A stretch of 64,000 bases of DNA from Mycobacterium sp. ACS4331 (GCF_001667265.1 NZ_LZHW01000009.1:1-64000); one strand, 5' to 3'. Counted from the first letter of the stretch, positions 1 through 11,379 are shown. Numbers and translations: made by a program. The notes: generated from the letters alone by a model not told the origin.

Positions 1-1080
1 CGACGGGGGCGGTGGTGGTATCGGCACCGCGGGCCCCGGCCCCGAAGGCGGCAGCGTCGGCGGCGCCGGCGGAGGGGGCGGAGGAGGAGGTGGCGGCGGT
101 GACGACGGCGGCGGCGTCGTCGTCTCGTCCGGCGGTTCGGGCGGATCGGGGAAGTCCTCCGAATCGCCGGCGAGTTCGTCCTCGACGGTCGCCTGATTGC
201 GGGCGTCGGCCGCGGAGTCCGGGAAGTCGTCGAAGGGATTGCCGTCGACGGTCGGCACGTATCGGGTGCAGAACCCGTCGGGCACCGTGGCCCCGGAGGA
301 CCGCAGGCCTTCGACCTGCTGGTCGATCCACTGCCTGGTCTCGTCGGTCGGCTTGGCACCGAACGTCATGATGTACTTCACGCCGAACTTGCCCGCCGCG
401 GTGAACTGCTTCAGGAACTCCTGCTGCTGGCCCCAAGACATGCTCGGCCCGGGGTTGACCCCGATGCCCACCTGCCGCCCGCGCGGTACGCCGGGATCGA
501 TGTTGGACAGGGGAAACTGCGGTCCGCGGTTCCAGCCCGCGTCGGAGGGCAGATCCCAGTACTTGCCCAGGAATTCGGCGAAGGCATCGGCGGTGTCCTT
601 GTTGGTGATCGCCTTGATGTAGGCCTTCTGCCAATCCGCCCACGTCATCGGCGTGCCGCCGGACTGCTGCTGCTTCTGGAGGTAGCGCTTCCACCGCGCC
701 TTCATGCCCTCCGCGCTCCCGGGATCGGTGCGCACCACGTCGTCGTTGCTGGTGGGCAGGCGGCCGAGTTCGTCGGCAGTGGGCTCGGTGGCCTGGACCA
801 GGCCGTCATTGAGCGGTTTGAGCGGGTAGGTCTGCAATTCCTCCGCCGGTGCGACCTCGCCGACGTCGTAGGACGGCAGCGTGAAGCCGGGGGTGCACTC
901 GCCGTACGAGCTCGAGTCAGGTGCGTCCGCGTCCGCGTGGCCCAGGCCGGCACTGTGCAGCGCCAGGGTGACTGTCACTCCGGCCACCAGTGCGGCCCGC
1001 ACCCAGCTGCTGCGGCGGCGCTGTCCTCCCGGCAGCCCTCCGGTCGAATGCCCTCCTGTCGAAAGCCCTGTTGCCGACAC
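1..1080 (-). CDS. Secreted proline-rich protein, C-terminus cut by window edge
   Basis: An open frame of 360 codons runs from a GTG at 1080 (directly after an in-frame TGA, with GAGGG about 10 nt upstream) off the left edge of the window. Residues about 27-47 form a hydrophobic signal segment preceded by an RRR cluster and followed by an A-D-A-D-A stretch that could hold the signal peptidase site, so export is likely. The middle is soluble, with Trp/Tyr-rich segments (TWADWQKAYIKAI, KYIMTFGAKP). The last 40 or so visible residues are nearly all Pro with Ser/Thr/Ala, typical of mycobacterial cell-wall-spanning tails. I do not recognise a catalytic motif or a named family. It is divergent from the lactate dehydrogenase gene across a 181-bp gap rich in inverted repeats. 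Confidence 0.75.
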   Translation of the reverse strand, partial: MSATGLSTGGHSTGGLPGGQRRRSSWVRAALVAGVTVTLALHSAGLGHADADAPDSSSYGECTPGFTLPSYDVGEVAPAEELQTYPLKPLNDGLVQATEPTADELGRLPTSNDDVVRTDPGSAEGMKARWKRYLQKQQQSGGTPMTWADWQKAYIKAITNKDTADAFAEFLGKYWDLPSDAGWNRGPQFPLSNIDPGVPRGRQVGIGVNPGPSMSWGQQQEFLKQFTAAGKFGVKYIMTFGAKPTDETRQWIDQQVEGLRSSGATVPDGFCTRYVPTVDGNPFDDFPDSAADARNQATVEDELAGDSEDFPDPPEPPDETTTPPPSSPPPPPPPPPPPAPPTLPPSGPGPAVPIPPPPPS

Positions 1081-1097
1081 TCAACACCACCCTCACA

Positions 1098-1148
1098 GAC
1101 GCTACGGTTTTCTTCGCGGTTGCGAAGCGATTTGATAATAACCGTAGC
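1098..1148. repeat. Nested inverted repeats in divergent intergenic region
   Basis: GCTACGGTT (1101-1109) is repeated in inverted orientation as AACCGTAGC (1140-1148). Inside it sits a second hairpin, CTTCGC-GGTT-GCGAAG (1112-1127). The right arm overlaps the AT-rich stretch TTTGATAATAACC, the most promoter-like sequence in the gap. The 1098-1129 unit recurs imperfectly at 1192-1226. It could be an operator or a structured leader for one of the two divergent genes. Confidence 0.5.
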
Positions 1149-1157
1149 GATGCTGCG

Positions 1158-1180
1158 CTAGTGACGCAACTCTTCACTAG
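1158..1180. promoter_or_regulatory. Candidate operator, palindrome CTAGTGA-N9-TCACTAG
   Basis: A perfect 7-bp inverted repeat with a 9-nt spacer lies between the two imperfect copies of the neighbouring stem-loop unit, about 80 bp upstream of the lactate dehydrogenase start. Spacing and symmetry suit a dimeric regulator such as a TetR- or GntR-type protein. No regulator gene is adjacent, so the binding protein is unknown. Confidence 0.4.
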
Positions 1181-1191
1181 TTTGTGGGATG

Positions 1192-1226
1192 GACCGCTAC
1201 GTTTTCTCGGTTTGGTTGCCGAAGCG
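1192..1226. repeat. Second imperfect copy of the 1098-1129 unit
   Basis: The stretch from GACCGCTACG to CCGAAGCG matches 1098-1129 with a few indels. It keeps the CGCTACG, TTTTCT, GGTTG and GAAGCG blocks in the same order and orientation, 94 bp downstream. The lactate dehydrogenase start codon follows 35 bp later. Confidence 0.45.
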
Positions 1227-1261
1227 CCGTGAGCGGGCCCGAAAGGGTCGATGATTGAGCG

Positions 1262-2218
1262 ATGACCGCACACCGCAACGGCAAGGTGTCGATCGTCGGG
1301 ATGGGCAGCGTCGGGACGGCGATCGCGTATGCGTGCCTGATCCGCGGGTCGGCGGCCTCGTTGGCCCTCTACGACATCTTCGCCAAGAAGGTCCGTGCCG
1401 AGGTGCTCGACCTCAACCACGGCAGCCAGTTCGTCCCGCACTGCCGCATCTCCGGCGGGGATGACCTGACGGTCACGGCGGACTCGCAGATCGTGATCGT
1501 CACTGCCGGTGCCAAACAGAAACCCGGCCAGACCAGACTCGACCTCGCGGCGACCAACGTCGCCATGGCGCAGGACCTGACGCCCAAGCTCCTCGAACTG
1601 TCACCGCACGCGGTGATCGTGTTCGTGACCAACCCCGTCGACGTCATCACCTACGCCGCCGCGCAGTCGGTCGACCTGCCTCACGGCCGCATCTTCGGCT
1701 CGGGAACGGTGTTGGACTCCAGCCGTTTTCGATACCTGATCGCCGAACTTGCCGACCTGGCCGTCGCCAATGTGCACGGGTTCATCGTCGGTGAGCACGG
1801 CGACTCCGAGATCTCGCTGTGGTCTTCGGTGTCCATCGGCGGCGTGCCGGCCGCACACTTCCGCAAAGACGGCGTGGCGATCTTCGACGAGGCGACCCAG
1901 ATGGCGATCTCCTCGGACGTGGTCAACGCCGCCTACGAGGTGATCGAAGGAAAGGGCGCGACCAACCTCGCGATCGGGCTGTCCACTGCACGCATCATCG
2001 AAGCCATTCGCGGACATCAGCACCGCGTGCTCCCGGTCTCGACCCTGCAGACCGGGATCTACGGAATCGACGACGTGTGTCTGTCGCTGCCGACGGTGGT
2101 GACCGCCGAAGGTGCCGTGGAAGTGCTCGAAATCCCGTTGTCGGAGTCGGAGCACGACGGCCTGCACGCCAGCGCTCAGGCACTGCACGACGCGTGGGAC
2201 TCGGTCCAGGCGGGTTGA
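1262..2218 (+). CDS. ldh: L-lactate dehydrogenase
   Basis: NAD-dependent enzyme of 318 aa that interconverts pyruvate and L-lactate in the cytoplasm. The Rossmann GMGSVG (13-18) is followed by an acidic residue in LALYD. The mobile substrate loop reads AGAKQKPGQTR, with Gln at the position that separates lactate from malate dehydrogenases (Arg in MDH) and the downstream Arg. VTNPVDV, the GSGTVLDSSRFR segment and the catalytic GEHGDSE His motif are all present. Length is normal for the family. The ATG at 1262 follows AAAGGG by a rather long spacing. It is monocistronic, convergent with sigG, and preceded by an intergenic region full of inverted repeats. Confidence 0.9.
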   Translation: MTAHRNGKVSIVGMGSVGTAIAYACLIRGSAASLALYDIFAKKVRAEVLDLNHGSQFVPHCRISGGDDLTVTADSQIVIVTAGAKQKPGQTRLDLAATNVAMAQDLTPKLLELSPHAVIVFVTNPVDVITYAAAQSVDLPHGRIFGSGTVLDSSRFRYLIAELADLAVANVHGFIVGEHGDSEISLWSSVSIGGVPAAHFRKDGVAIFDEATQMAISSDVVNAAYEVIEGKGATNLAIGLSTARIIEAIRGHQHRVLPVSTLQTGIYGIDDVCLSLPTVVTAEGAVEVLEIPLSESEHDGLHASAQALHDAWDSVQAG

Positions 2219-2227
2219 GCCTGCGCG

Positions 2228-5129
<2,902 letters not shown>

Positions 5130-5183
5130 GCGGGTCCGCTGCGGCCGCCCCGAATGTCGGACCACGCCGCTAAGCTCGAGGTC

Positions 5184-6128
5184 ATGCCCAAAGTCGTTGT
5201 CGCCGAGAGCTACGGCGGTCCGGAAGTGCTTGCCCTCCATGATGTCCCGCTCCCGAAGGTCGGCAACGGCCAGGTCGTGGTCGACGTGCACGCCGCCGGG
5301 GCCAACCCGATCGACTACAAGCTCTACAGCGGACAGATGGGAAACGACCCCGCCGCGCTGCCCATGCCCGTGGGGATGGAGGCCGCGGGAATCATCGCTT
5401 CTGCGCCGCCGTACGCCGAGGGGTACACCGGGCCGTTGAAGGTGGGTGACGAGGTGATCGTCACCGGCGTCCGTGGCGCGTACGCCGAGCGGCTGGTCGC
5501 CGACGCCGAGCAGATCGGGCACAAGCCCGCGACGCTGACGGCGGAGGAGGCCTCGGGTCTGCTGCTCGCGGGCGGCACCGCGTGGCACCTGTTGACCAGA
5601 ACCGACGTGCGGGCCGGGGACATCGTGCTGGTGCACGGCGCCAGCGGCGGCGTCGGACTGATGGCGGTGCAGCTGGCCGCCGCGCGGGGCGCCCGCGTGA
5701 TCGGGACGGCCAGCCCTGCGCGCCACGATCAGCTTCGGCACTACGGCGCGGAACCCGTCGAGTACGGCCCCGGTCTGGCCGACCGCGTGCGCGATCTGCT
5801 GGGTCCGGGGGAGCGGGTAACCGTCGCGCTGGACCTCGTGGGCACCGATGAGGCGCTCGACACCTCGGTGGAGCTGGTGGCCGACCGGGACCGGATCGCC
5901 ACCATCGCCGGCTTCGGACGCGCTCCTGAACTCGGCATCGCGGCGCTCAGCGGGGCCGACGGCGGACAGGAGATCAGGGACGCGTCGCGCCCTGAGTTGA
6001 TCAAGCTGGCCGCCGCGGGTCAGTTGCGGGTGGTGGTGGACAAGGTGTTCGGCCTTGCCGAGGCCGCCGACGCCCACCGGTACCTGCAGACCGGTCACGC
6101 ACGCGGGAAGGTCGTGCTGGTCCCGTGA
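5184..6128 (+). CDS. NADPH:quinone oxidoreductase-like zinc-free MDR protein
   Basis: Medium-chain dehydrogenase/reductase of 314 aa in the quinone oxidoreductase group. The N-terminal GroES-like domain lacks the Cys/His zinc ligands (AAGANPIDYKLYSG). The nucleotide-binding site is VLVHGASGGVGLMAVQLA, and the C-terminus ends in GKVVLVP, the family norm. It probably reduces quinones or enals with NADPH in the cytoplasm; the substrate cannot be told from sequence. The ATG at 5184 (MPKVVVAES) aligns with relatives. The next gene begins in its stop codon (GTGA). Confidence 0.85.
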   Translation: MPKVVVAESYGGPEVLALHDVPLPKVGNGQVVVDVHAAGANPIDYKLYSGQMGNDPAALPMPVGMEAAGIIASAPPYAEGYTGPLKVGDEVIVTGVRGAYAERLVADAEQIGHKPATLTAEEASGLLLAGGTAWHLLTRTDVRAGDIVLVHGASGGVGLMAVQLAAARGARVIGTASPARHDQLRHYGAEPVEYGPGLADRVRDLLGPGERVTVALDLVGTDEALDTSVELVADRDRIATIAGFGRAPELGIAALSGADGGQEIRDASRPELIKLAAAGQLRVVVDKVFGLAEAADAHRYLQTGHARGKVVLVP

Positions 6129-6874
6129 GCGATGACAAGATGCTCGCGCGCATCGCCGCGCTGTTGAGGCAGGCCGAGGGGACCGACAACGCCCACGAGG
6201 CCGAGGCGTTCATGACGGCCGCGCAGCGCCTGGCGACCGCGACGTCGATCGACTTGGCGGTGGCCCGCTCGCACACCGCCAAGCGGGAGGCCGCTCAGAC
6301 GCCGACCCAGCGCACCATCACGATCGGCGAGGCGGGAAGCAAAGGCCTGCGGACCTACGTCCAACTGTTCGCGGTGATCGCCGCGGCCAACGACGTGCGC
6401 TGCGATGTCGCCTCGAACTCGGCGTTCGTGTACGCCTACGGATTCGCCGAGGATCTCGACACCACGCACGCGCTGTACGCCAGCCTGGTGGTGCAGATGG
6501 TCAAGGCCTGCGACGCCTACCTGTCCACCGGCGCGCATCGGCCCACCCCGACGATCACCGCGCGGCTCAACTTCCAACTGGCCTTCGGTGCGCGCATCGG
6601 TCAGCGCCTGGCGGCCGCGAGGGAGGAGGCGCGAAAGGAGGCTCAGGCGACCGAGAGTCCGTCGGCCGGGACTGCGATCGCGTTGCGCAACAAGGAACTC
6701 GAGCTTGTCGACCACTATCGGAAGACGTCCAAGGCCCGCGGCACGTGGTACGCCTCGCGGGCCAGCGCGGGGTATTCGTCGGCGGCCCGGCGGGCCGGGG
6801 ACCGCGCCGGCAAGCACGCCAGGCTCGGTGCCAGCCCGGAGCTGCCCGGTGCGCGGACCCCGCTGCAGCGGTGA
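6125..6874 (+). CDS. DUF2786 domain protein (Rv0184-like)
   Basis: A 249-aa cytoplasmic protein of unknown function. Residues about 4-45 (KMLARIAALLRQAEGTDNAHEAEAFMTAAQRLATATSID) match DUF2786, a short helical domain often found in phage and actinobacterial proteins. The rest is helical, with a charged C-terminus rich in Arg/Lys and Ala. Length equals M. tuberculosis Rv0184. It overlaps both neighbours by GTGA and is consistently paired with the downstream HExxH protein, so the two likely act together. Confidence 0.8.
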   Translation: MSDDKMLARIAALLRQAEGTDNAHEAEAFMTAAQRLATATSIDLAVARSHTAKREAAQTPTQRTITIGEAGSKGLRTYVQLFAVIAAANDVRCDVASNSAFVYAYGFAEDLDTTHALYASLVVQMVKACDAYLSTGAHRPTPTITARLNFQLAFGARIGQRLAAAREEARKEAQATESPSAGTAIALRNKELELVDHYRKTSKARGTWYASRASAGYSSAARRAGDRAGKHARLGASPELPGARTPLQR

Positions 6875-7362
6875 CCCGCCGGGACAGTCAGCGCTCCAAG
6901 GTCTACGCCGCCGAGGGGTTTGTCCGCACGATGTTCGACCGTGCCGCACAACATCATTCGCGGGCCATCGACTTCTTCGGTGCCTCGCTGACGCTGCCGC
7001 CCGAGGCCCGGTTCGCCTCCCTCGATGCCGTCCAGCGTTACGTCGACGAGGTGCTGACCATGCCGGCGGTGACGCAGCGCTGGCAGGCCGGTCCGCTGGC
7101 GGTGCGGGCCCGGCGCGGGGCGAGCGCGGCGCACTACGAGGTCCATGACGGCGGGGCCGTGATCGCGGTGCCCGAGCAGTCCACCCGGTGGGCGCTGCGC
7201 GAGCTCGTGCTGCTGCATGAGATCGCACATCACCTGTGCCAGGCGGAACCCGCGCATGGCCCGGAGTTCTGCGCGACGCTGTGCGAACTCGTCGAAGTGG
7301 TGATGGGTCCCGAGGTCGGCCACGTGCTGCGCGTCGTCTACGCCAAGGAGGGGGTGCGCTGA
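6871..7362 (+). CDS. TIGR04338-type zinc metalloprotein (Rv0185-like)
   Basis: A 163-aa protein with a zincin motif LLHEIAHHL and a downstream third ligand in AHGPEFCATL, arranged as in SprT-like and TIGR04338 metallohydrolases. The GTG overlaps the stop of the DUF2786 gene. No signal peptide is visible, so it acts in the cytoplasm, perhaps on nucleic-acid-bound proteins as SprT proteins do; that is inference. Earlier in-frame starts lie inside the upstream gene and are not supported by a ribosome site. Confidence 0.82.
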   Translation: MTRRDSQRSKVYAAEGFVRTMFDRAAQHHSRAIDFFGASLTLPPEARFASLDAVQRYVDEVLTMPAVTQRWQAGPLAVRARRGASAAHYEVHDGGAVIAVPEQSTRWALRELVLLHEIAHHLCQAEPAHGPEFCATLCELVEVVMGPEVGHVLRVVYAKEGVR

Positions 7363-7376
7363 CTACGGTTGGTCAG

Positions 7377-8030
7377 GTGAGTGATCCCACACCGTTCGAC
7401 GTCGACGACCTGCTGAACCGCATCGTGCTGCGGGAGGACCCCGCGCTCGAGGCCACGCTGGCCGCCAGCACCGCGGCCGCCCTGCCGCCCATCGAGGTCA
7501 CACCCCAGTCCGCGCACCTGCTGGGCCTGCTGGTGCAGATCGCCGGGGCGCGGCGCGTGCTGGAGATCGGCACGCTGGGCGGATACAGCACGATCAGCCT
7601 GGCCCGCGCCGTGGGCCCCGAGGGCAGCGTGGTCACGCTGGAATACGAACCACGGCACGCGGAGGTGGCGGCCGCCAACCTCGCCAGGGCGGGGGTCGCC
7701 GACCGCGTGGAGATCGTCGTCGGTGCGGCCCTGGACACCCTGCCCACCCTGACCGGGACCTTCGACTTCGTGTTCATCGACGCCGACAAGGAGAACAACT
7801 CGGCCTATGTGCAGTGGGCGATCGACCTGGGCCGCCCGGGCACGGTGATCGTCGTCGACAACATCGTCCGCAACGGGCGCATCCTTTCGCCTGCGGTCGA
7901 CGACACCCAGGCCACCGCGGTGCGGCAGATGCTCGAGATGATGGGCCGGCACCCGGACCTGGACACCGCGGCGATCCAGACCGTCGGCGGAAAGGGTTGG
8001 GACGGCTTCGCGTTGGCCCTGGTGAAGTAG
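7377..8030 (+). CDS. SAM-dependent O-methyltransferase (Rv0187-like)
   Basis: A 217-aa enzyme of the caffeoyl-CoA/catechol O-methyltransferase type (Methyltransf_3). SAM-binding motif I is VLEIGTLGGYSTI, with E in VVTLEYEP. The metal ligands are in FIDADKENN and VVDNIVRNG. The active form needs Mg2+ or another divalent cation, as in the characterised Rv0187. The GTG at 7377 follows the metallopeptidase stop by 14 nt. It is the last core gene before the accessory island. Confidence 0.88.
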   Translation: MSDPTPFDVDDLLNRIVLREDPALEATLAASTAAALPPIEVTPQSAHLLGLLVQIAGARRVLEIGTLGGYSTISLARAVGPEGSVVTLEYEPRHAEVAAANLARAGVADRVEIVVGAALDTLPTLTGTFDFVFIDADKENNSAYVQWAIDLGRPGTVIVVDNIVRNGRILSPAVDDTQATAVRQMLEMMGRHPDLDTAAIQTVGGKGWDGFALALVK

Positions 8031-8124
8031 CGTCTGCGTGCTCGCCGAGAGATGACTTGTTTCGCCGGAATCCGCCCCGTCGATGGATGGAGTGCGATGA
8101 CTCCACCCTGGGTGGAGGTCAACG

Positions 8125-8871
8125 CTAGCCGCGCCAGATGGAGGGTGGCGGTGGCGACGACTGGGCCGCCTGAGGTTGAGGTGGCACGGGTGTTGGAGCG
8201 GGAACCGTAGGCCTGCTCCAGGCTGGTGGTGCTTCGACGACTGAGGGCGCCGGTGCGAATGCCTGGCTGACTGCTGGCGCCGGTGACGGTGTGTGGACGA
8301 CAGGGGGCGTTTGACGGACGGGCGTCGCGGCGTCCCGATCCAGCACAAGCTGCTGAATCAACCTGCCGGCCTGGAGCATGGCGTCGAACTCCAGGCCGTC
8401 GACATCGACTCGGATCTCGCCGCTGCCGGAATGCCCCACCGTGAGCGCCAAACCGCGGGCCAACCACGCCAGAAGCGCGGCGAATGCCAGGAGTACGAGC
8501 GCGATCAGGAACCCGATGATCCCGAATGGCCCGCCCAGCGATGCCGTCGACATCAGAACGAACAGCGCACCGAGGGCCGAGAAGAGGGCCATGCGGACCC
8601 GCCGCCGTGACAGCAGTCGACCGGTGGTCACCTCGCAGACCTGCTGGATGGGGATGCTGGATTCGGCGTACCCGACTTTGATGATGAAGAACATGTACTG
8701 GGGGTAGCGGGCGACCACGCGATCGTGGGTGATGACCAGGCCGGTCTTGATATGCCGCAGCAGTGGCGACGCGGTGAAGTCCGCGCCCATCAGGCGGGTC
8801 TCCCCGGGCAGCAGGTGGATGTTCTCGTGTTCCCGTGCGCCGGTGTACCCGCCCCGCGGATCAGTGCTCAT
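8125..8871 (-). CDS. Membrane protein with PH-like N-domain, two TM helices and Pro-rich tail
   Basis: A 248-aa protein at the 3' end of the island's minus-strand operon. Residues about 20-90 hold a small beta-rich segment (LVITHDRVVARYPQYMFFI... SSIPIQQVCEV) that looks like a bacterial PH (bPH) domain. Two hydrophobic helices lie around 93-140, followed by a short cytoplasmic segment (GHSGSGEIRVDVDGLEF). The last 70 residues are Pro/Ala/Val-rich. No enzymatic motif. The bPH assignment is by eye; linkage to the secretion locus is by operon position. Confidence 0.7.
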   Translation of the reverse strand: MSTDPRGGYTGAREHENIHLLPGETRLMGADFTASPLLRHIKTGLVITHDRVVARYPQYMFFIIKVGYAESSIPIQQVCEVTTGRLLSRRRVRMALFSALGALFVLMSTASLGGPFGIIGFLIALVLLAFAALLAWLARGLALTVGHSGSGEIRVDVDGLEFDAMLQAGRLIQQLVLDRDAATPVRQTPPVVHTPSPAPAVSQAFAPAPSVVEAPPAWSRPTVPAPTPVPPQPQAAQSSPPPPSIWRG

Positions 8872-8904
8872 CGAATTCCCCTTCTGTGGATGATTGTTGG
8901 TGCA

Positions 8905-10155
8905 TCAGGGCTCTTCTGCCCGCAGTTCACCGCGCGGCCCATGACAGTTCACGACATGCGCCATCTGCTCGGCCTCGGCCGCGCCCAGGATCCCGCAGTC
9001 CCAGTCGTCCACTGTGGCGTACTTCTGCTGGATCTGATGGAACCGTGTGATCACATTCAGGGCGTCCGGGCAGCTGATCGCGTCGACGTTGTAGTTGATC
9101 AGCACCAGGTTCGGCATGGACGGTATGGCGCCGCAGTTACGGATGGGTTCATGGGGTTCGGTCGGTGGAGCCGCAAATGGCGGCGGTGGCTCGGGTGTCG
9201 GATCACCCAAAGGCGTTGGCATCGTCGAAGTCTCCGGTAGCGGCACAACTCCGTCCGTGCCGGGCGCACGGTTCGGCGGCACATTCATAACCGCGGGGTC
9301 CGGCAGCGGCATTGTCGTGCCGCCCAACTCGATGGACGGCGCGACGCTGCGCACCACGGGCTCACCGGTGACGACGTCGATGAGCGTGAATTCCGTTGCC
9401 GAGCGGCTGGAATCGACCGAGGAGTACTGCACCACCACCACGTTCTGCGGCGTGAAGTCGGCCCATTTCTCGCCGTCGAACCGGTAGTCTCCGAGATTGG
9501 CGTACGCGGGCGGGGTGAGCGGGTCGCCGGTGGCGCAGTGAGTTCGCGGGACCCCGAGCGGATCGATCAACACGGCGTTGCCAGCCTGCAGCACAGCCTG
9601 TTTCGCGGCGGTACCGTCTGCGGAGAGGGTGTGGACGGTGACCCACGTGTCGGCGGTCAGGATCGTCGGGGTCAGGGTGTTGAGATAGTACGGAACCTGT
9701 GCCGGGGTGAGTCCGAGCGTCAGGGCCCACGCCCGTCCGGTCGCGGGATCCATATCGAGGTGGTTGGCGAGCGTCACCACGTCGCATCCAGCGGTCGTAC
9801 CGGTGGTCCCGTAGAGTCCGGGTTGGAGCCCGGAGACGGGGCGTGCGCCGCGATCGGTCCGGACCGGAATCTGCTCCAGCAGAGCGGCGGTCCGCTGCCG
9901 CGCCTGGTCCGAGATCGACACGGGCATCACGAGCACCGACTGAGTGAAGGCCTGTTCCGACGGTGCGTTCGCGGCCACGAGTAGCGCGTCGTCGAGGTGT
10001 GACCGGCGAGACGATGCCGACAGCACCACGGCGATGAGGACGACGACCACAACCGCGGTCAACACCAGTCCCGCGGCGGCCAGGATGGCTGTCGCCCGGG
10101 TGTTGTTAGGGCTGGGTGGATTTGGGTCCACCCAGCGGGGGTATGGGTCGGTCAC
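8905..10155 (-). CDS. Membrane-anchored DUF6777-like protein
   Basis: A 416-aa protein with a short cytoplasmic Pro-rich start, one TM helix (about 22-46) and a large extracytoplasmic domain. The block around PGLYGTT, LTPTILTADTWVT, AVLQAGNAVLIDPLGVPRTHC and GDPLTPP matches my recollection of DUF6777, a domain common beside FHA and kinase genes in Streptomyces. A Pro-rich linker follows, then a C-terminal Cys-containing domain (NCGAIP...SCPDALNV...DWDCGILG). The GTG overlaps the stop of the WXG-hydrolase gene (GTGA), so it is translated with the effector and may be its membrane partner. Confidence 0.72.
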   Translation of the reverse strand: MTDPYPRWVDPNPPSPNNTRATAILAAAGLVLTAVVVVVLIAVVLSASSRRSHLDDALLVAANAPSEQAFTQSVLVMPVSISDQARQRTAALLEQIPVRTDRGARPVSGLQPGLYGTTGTTAGCDVVTLANHLDMDPATGRAWALTLGLTPAQVPYYLNTLTPTILTADTWVTVHTLSADGTAAKQAVLQAGNAVLIDPLGVPRTHCATGDPLTPPAYANLGDYRFDGEKWADFTPQNVVVVQYSSVDSSRSATEFTLIDVVTGEPVVRSVAPSIELGGTTMPLPDPAVMNVPPNRAPGTDGVVPLPETSTMPTPLGDPTPEPPPPFAAPPTEPHEPIRNCGAIPSMPNLVLINYNVDAISCPDALNVITRFHQIQQKYATVDDWDCGILGAAEAEQMAHVVNCHGPRGELRAEEP

Positions 10156-11306
10156 CAGGTGTCGCCGCCCCCACCGCCGCCGCTGGACTTCGCTGGAGCC
10201 TTGTCACCTTCCCACGTGTAGGTGACGCTGCCCTGGAACTTGTCCATGGTGTCCCTCTGGGCCGAGAACTTGGGATCACTGGATTTGTCGAAATCCGCAC
10301 CGACGTCGGTATAGACCGAGACGTCTCCGTGGTTTCCGGTCAGGCCGGCCTCCACAACGGACATCGGGTTACTCAAGTCCACCTGTTGGGAGCCGCCGTC
10401 GCTTTCATAGAGGTTCTTCGATTCGCCCGCAAGCGGACTGAGCAGCGGTGTGCGATCGCCGGGACCGTTGATCACGTCGGCCCGCAACAGTGCGAAGCTG
10501 ATCGGGTCGCGCCGTGCGGCGGCCATGGCCTCGGCCGGCAGGTTGGGCGTGTTATCGCCGTGAGCCCGCAGATGGACTGTGGCGACCCCCTCGCGGTCGG
10601 CGTGCACGAGCGGAGATCCGTAGGTCACCAGGGACGTCGCGTTGTAACGACCGGACGCCACAAGGTTCTGAGCCTCCATACCGCCTTGGCTGTATCCGAC
10701 GAACATCATCTCAGGCTGCTTGGATCTGTCTGACGGGTCGTAGCCGGCTTCACGCAGTGCGCGATCGATCTTCTTGACCGTCTCATCGTCGACGTTCCCC
10801 GCAGCGAGGGACAGATTACGACCAGCGTTGCGCTTGCTGTCCTCGAAGTCTGTTCCCGCGAGATAGACGATGAGCCGCTTCTGGCCGTCTGGTCCCACGA
10901 CTTCCTGGATCATGACACCGTCGTAGGAGTCGTCCATTGTGCGCAGGGTCTTGTACAACTCGGAAGCGCCGTTCGGGGCAGCGCCGTTCTTCGCGTTCGT
11001 TCCGGTGCCGTCGAGAACGCCGGTCATGGCACCCCCATCAGCACGACTTGCCGCCTCCTGCTGATCCGCGTTGCGCCGCAGGGCATCCGCTCCATTCTGG
11101 AGAGCCTTGATCGCGGCGTTCAACGACGTGAGCGACTGGGCCTTCCACTCAGCTCGGAACTGATCTGCGTCCCTGCCGCGCCAGATCGACTGATTCGACG
11201 CGATGGTGTTGAGTCCCTTGACGGCACTCTGCAGTTTCTCGACGGCCTGGGTGAACTGCTTCGACGTCGCGCGAAGTTGTTCGACGTCAGCGCCAACAGC
11301 GGTCAT
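10152..11306 (-). CDS. WXG100-alpha/beta-hydrolase fusion, putative type VII-like secreted lipase/toxin
   Basis: A 384-aa protein. Residues 1-95 are an ESAT-6-like helical hairpin (VGADVEQLRAT... with W-R-G at 42-44), ending in ASRADGG. Residues about 115-345 look like an alpha/beta hydrolase: LIVYLAGTDF, nucleophile elbow GYSQGG (Ser206), candidate acid Asp251 in RAHGDNTP, candidate His326 in GNHGDVS. The tail is Gly-rich. The ATG at 11306 has GGAGGGG 4-5 nt upstream. Fusion of a secretion-signal hairpin to a lipase-like domain is typical of type VII effectors. The substrate is unknown. No separate immunity gene is obvious unless the co-translated DUF6777-like protein has that role. Confidence 0.8.
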   Translation of the reverse strand: MTAVGADVEQLRATSKQFTQAVEKLQSAVKGLNTIASNQSIWRGRDADQFRAEWKAQSLTSLNAAIKALQNGADALRRNADQQEAASRADGGAMTGVLDGTGTNAKNGAAPNGASELYKTLRTMDDSYDGVMIQEVVGPDGQKRLIVYLAGTDFEDSKRNAGRNLSLAAGNVDDETVKKIDRALREAGYDPSDRSKQPEMMFVGYSQGGMEAQNLVASGRYNATSLVTYGSPLVHADREGVATVHLRAHGDNTPNLPAEAMAAARRDPISFALLRADVINGPGDRTPLLSPLAGESKNLYESDGGSQQVDLSNPMSVVEAGLTGNHGDVSVYTDVGADFDKSSDPKFSAQRDTMDKFQGSVTYTWEGDKAPAKSSGGGGGGDTW

Positions 11307-11379
11307 GACCCCTCCAGTGGAAATGAGCACAGGTGCACGCGCCCCGCAGTGCGAGAGGCGCGTGCACCTGATGCGGTGA

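Noticed and set aside
917..1441. Minus-strand open frame across the 1.1-kb intergenic region
   Set aside because: It covers the promoter region and the start of lactate dehydrogenase; no motif, and it is in a different frame from the signal-peptide protein that has a better start.
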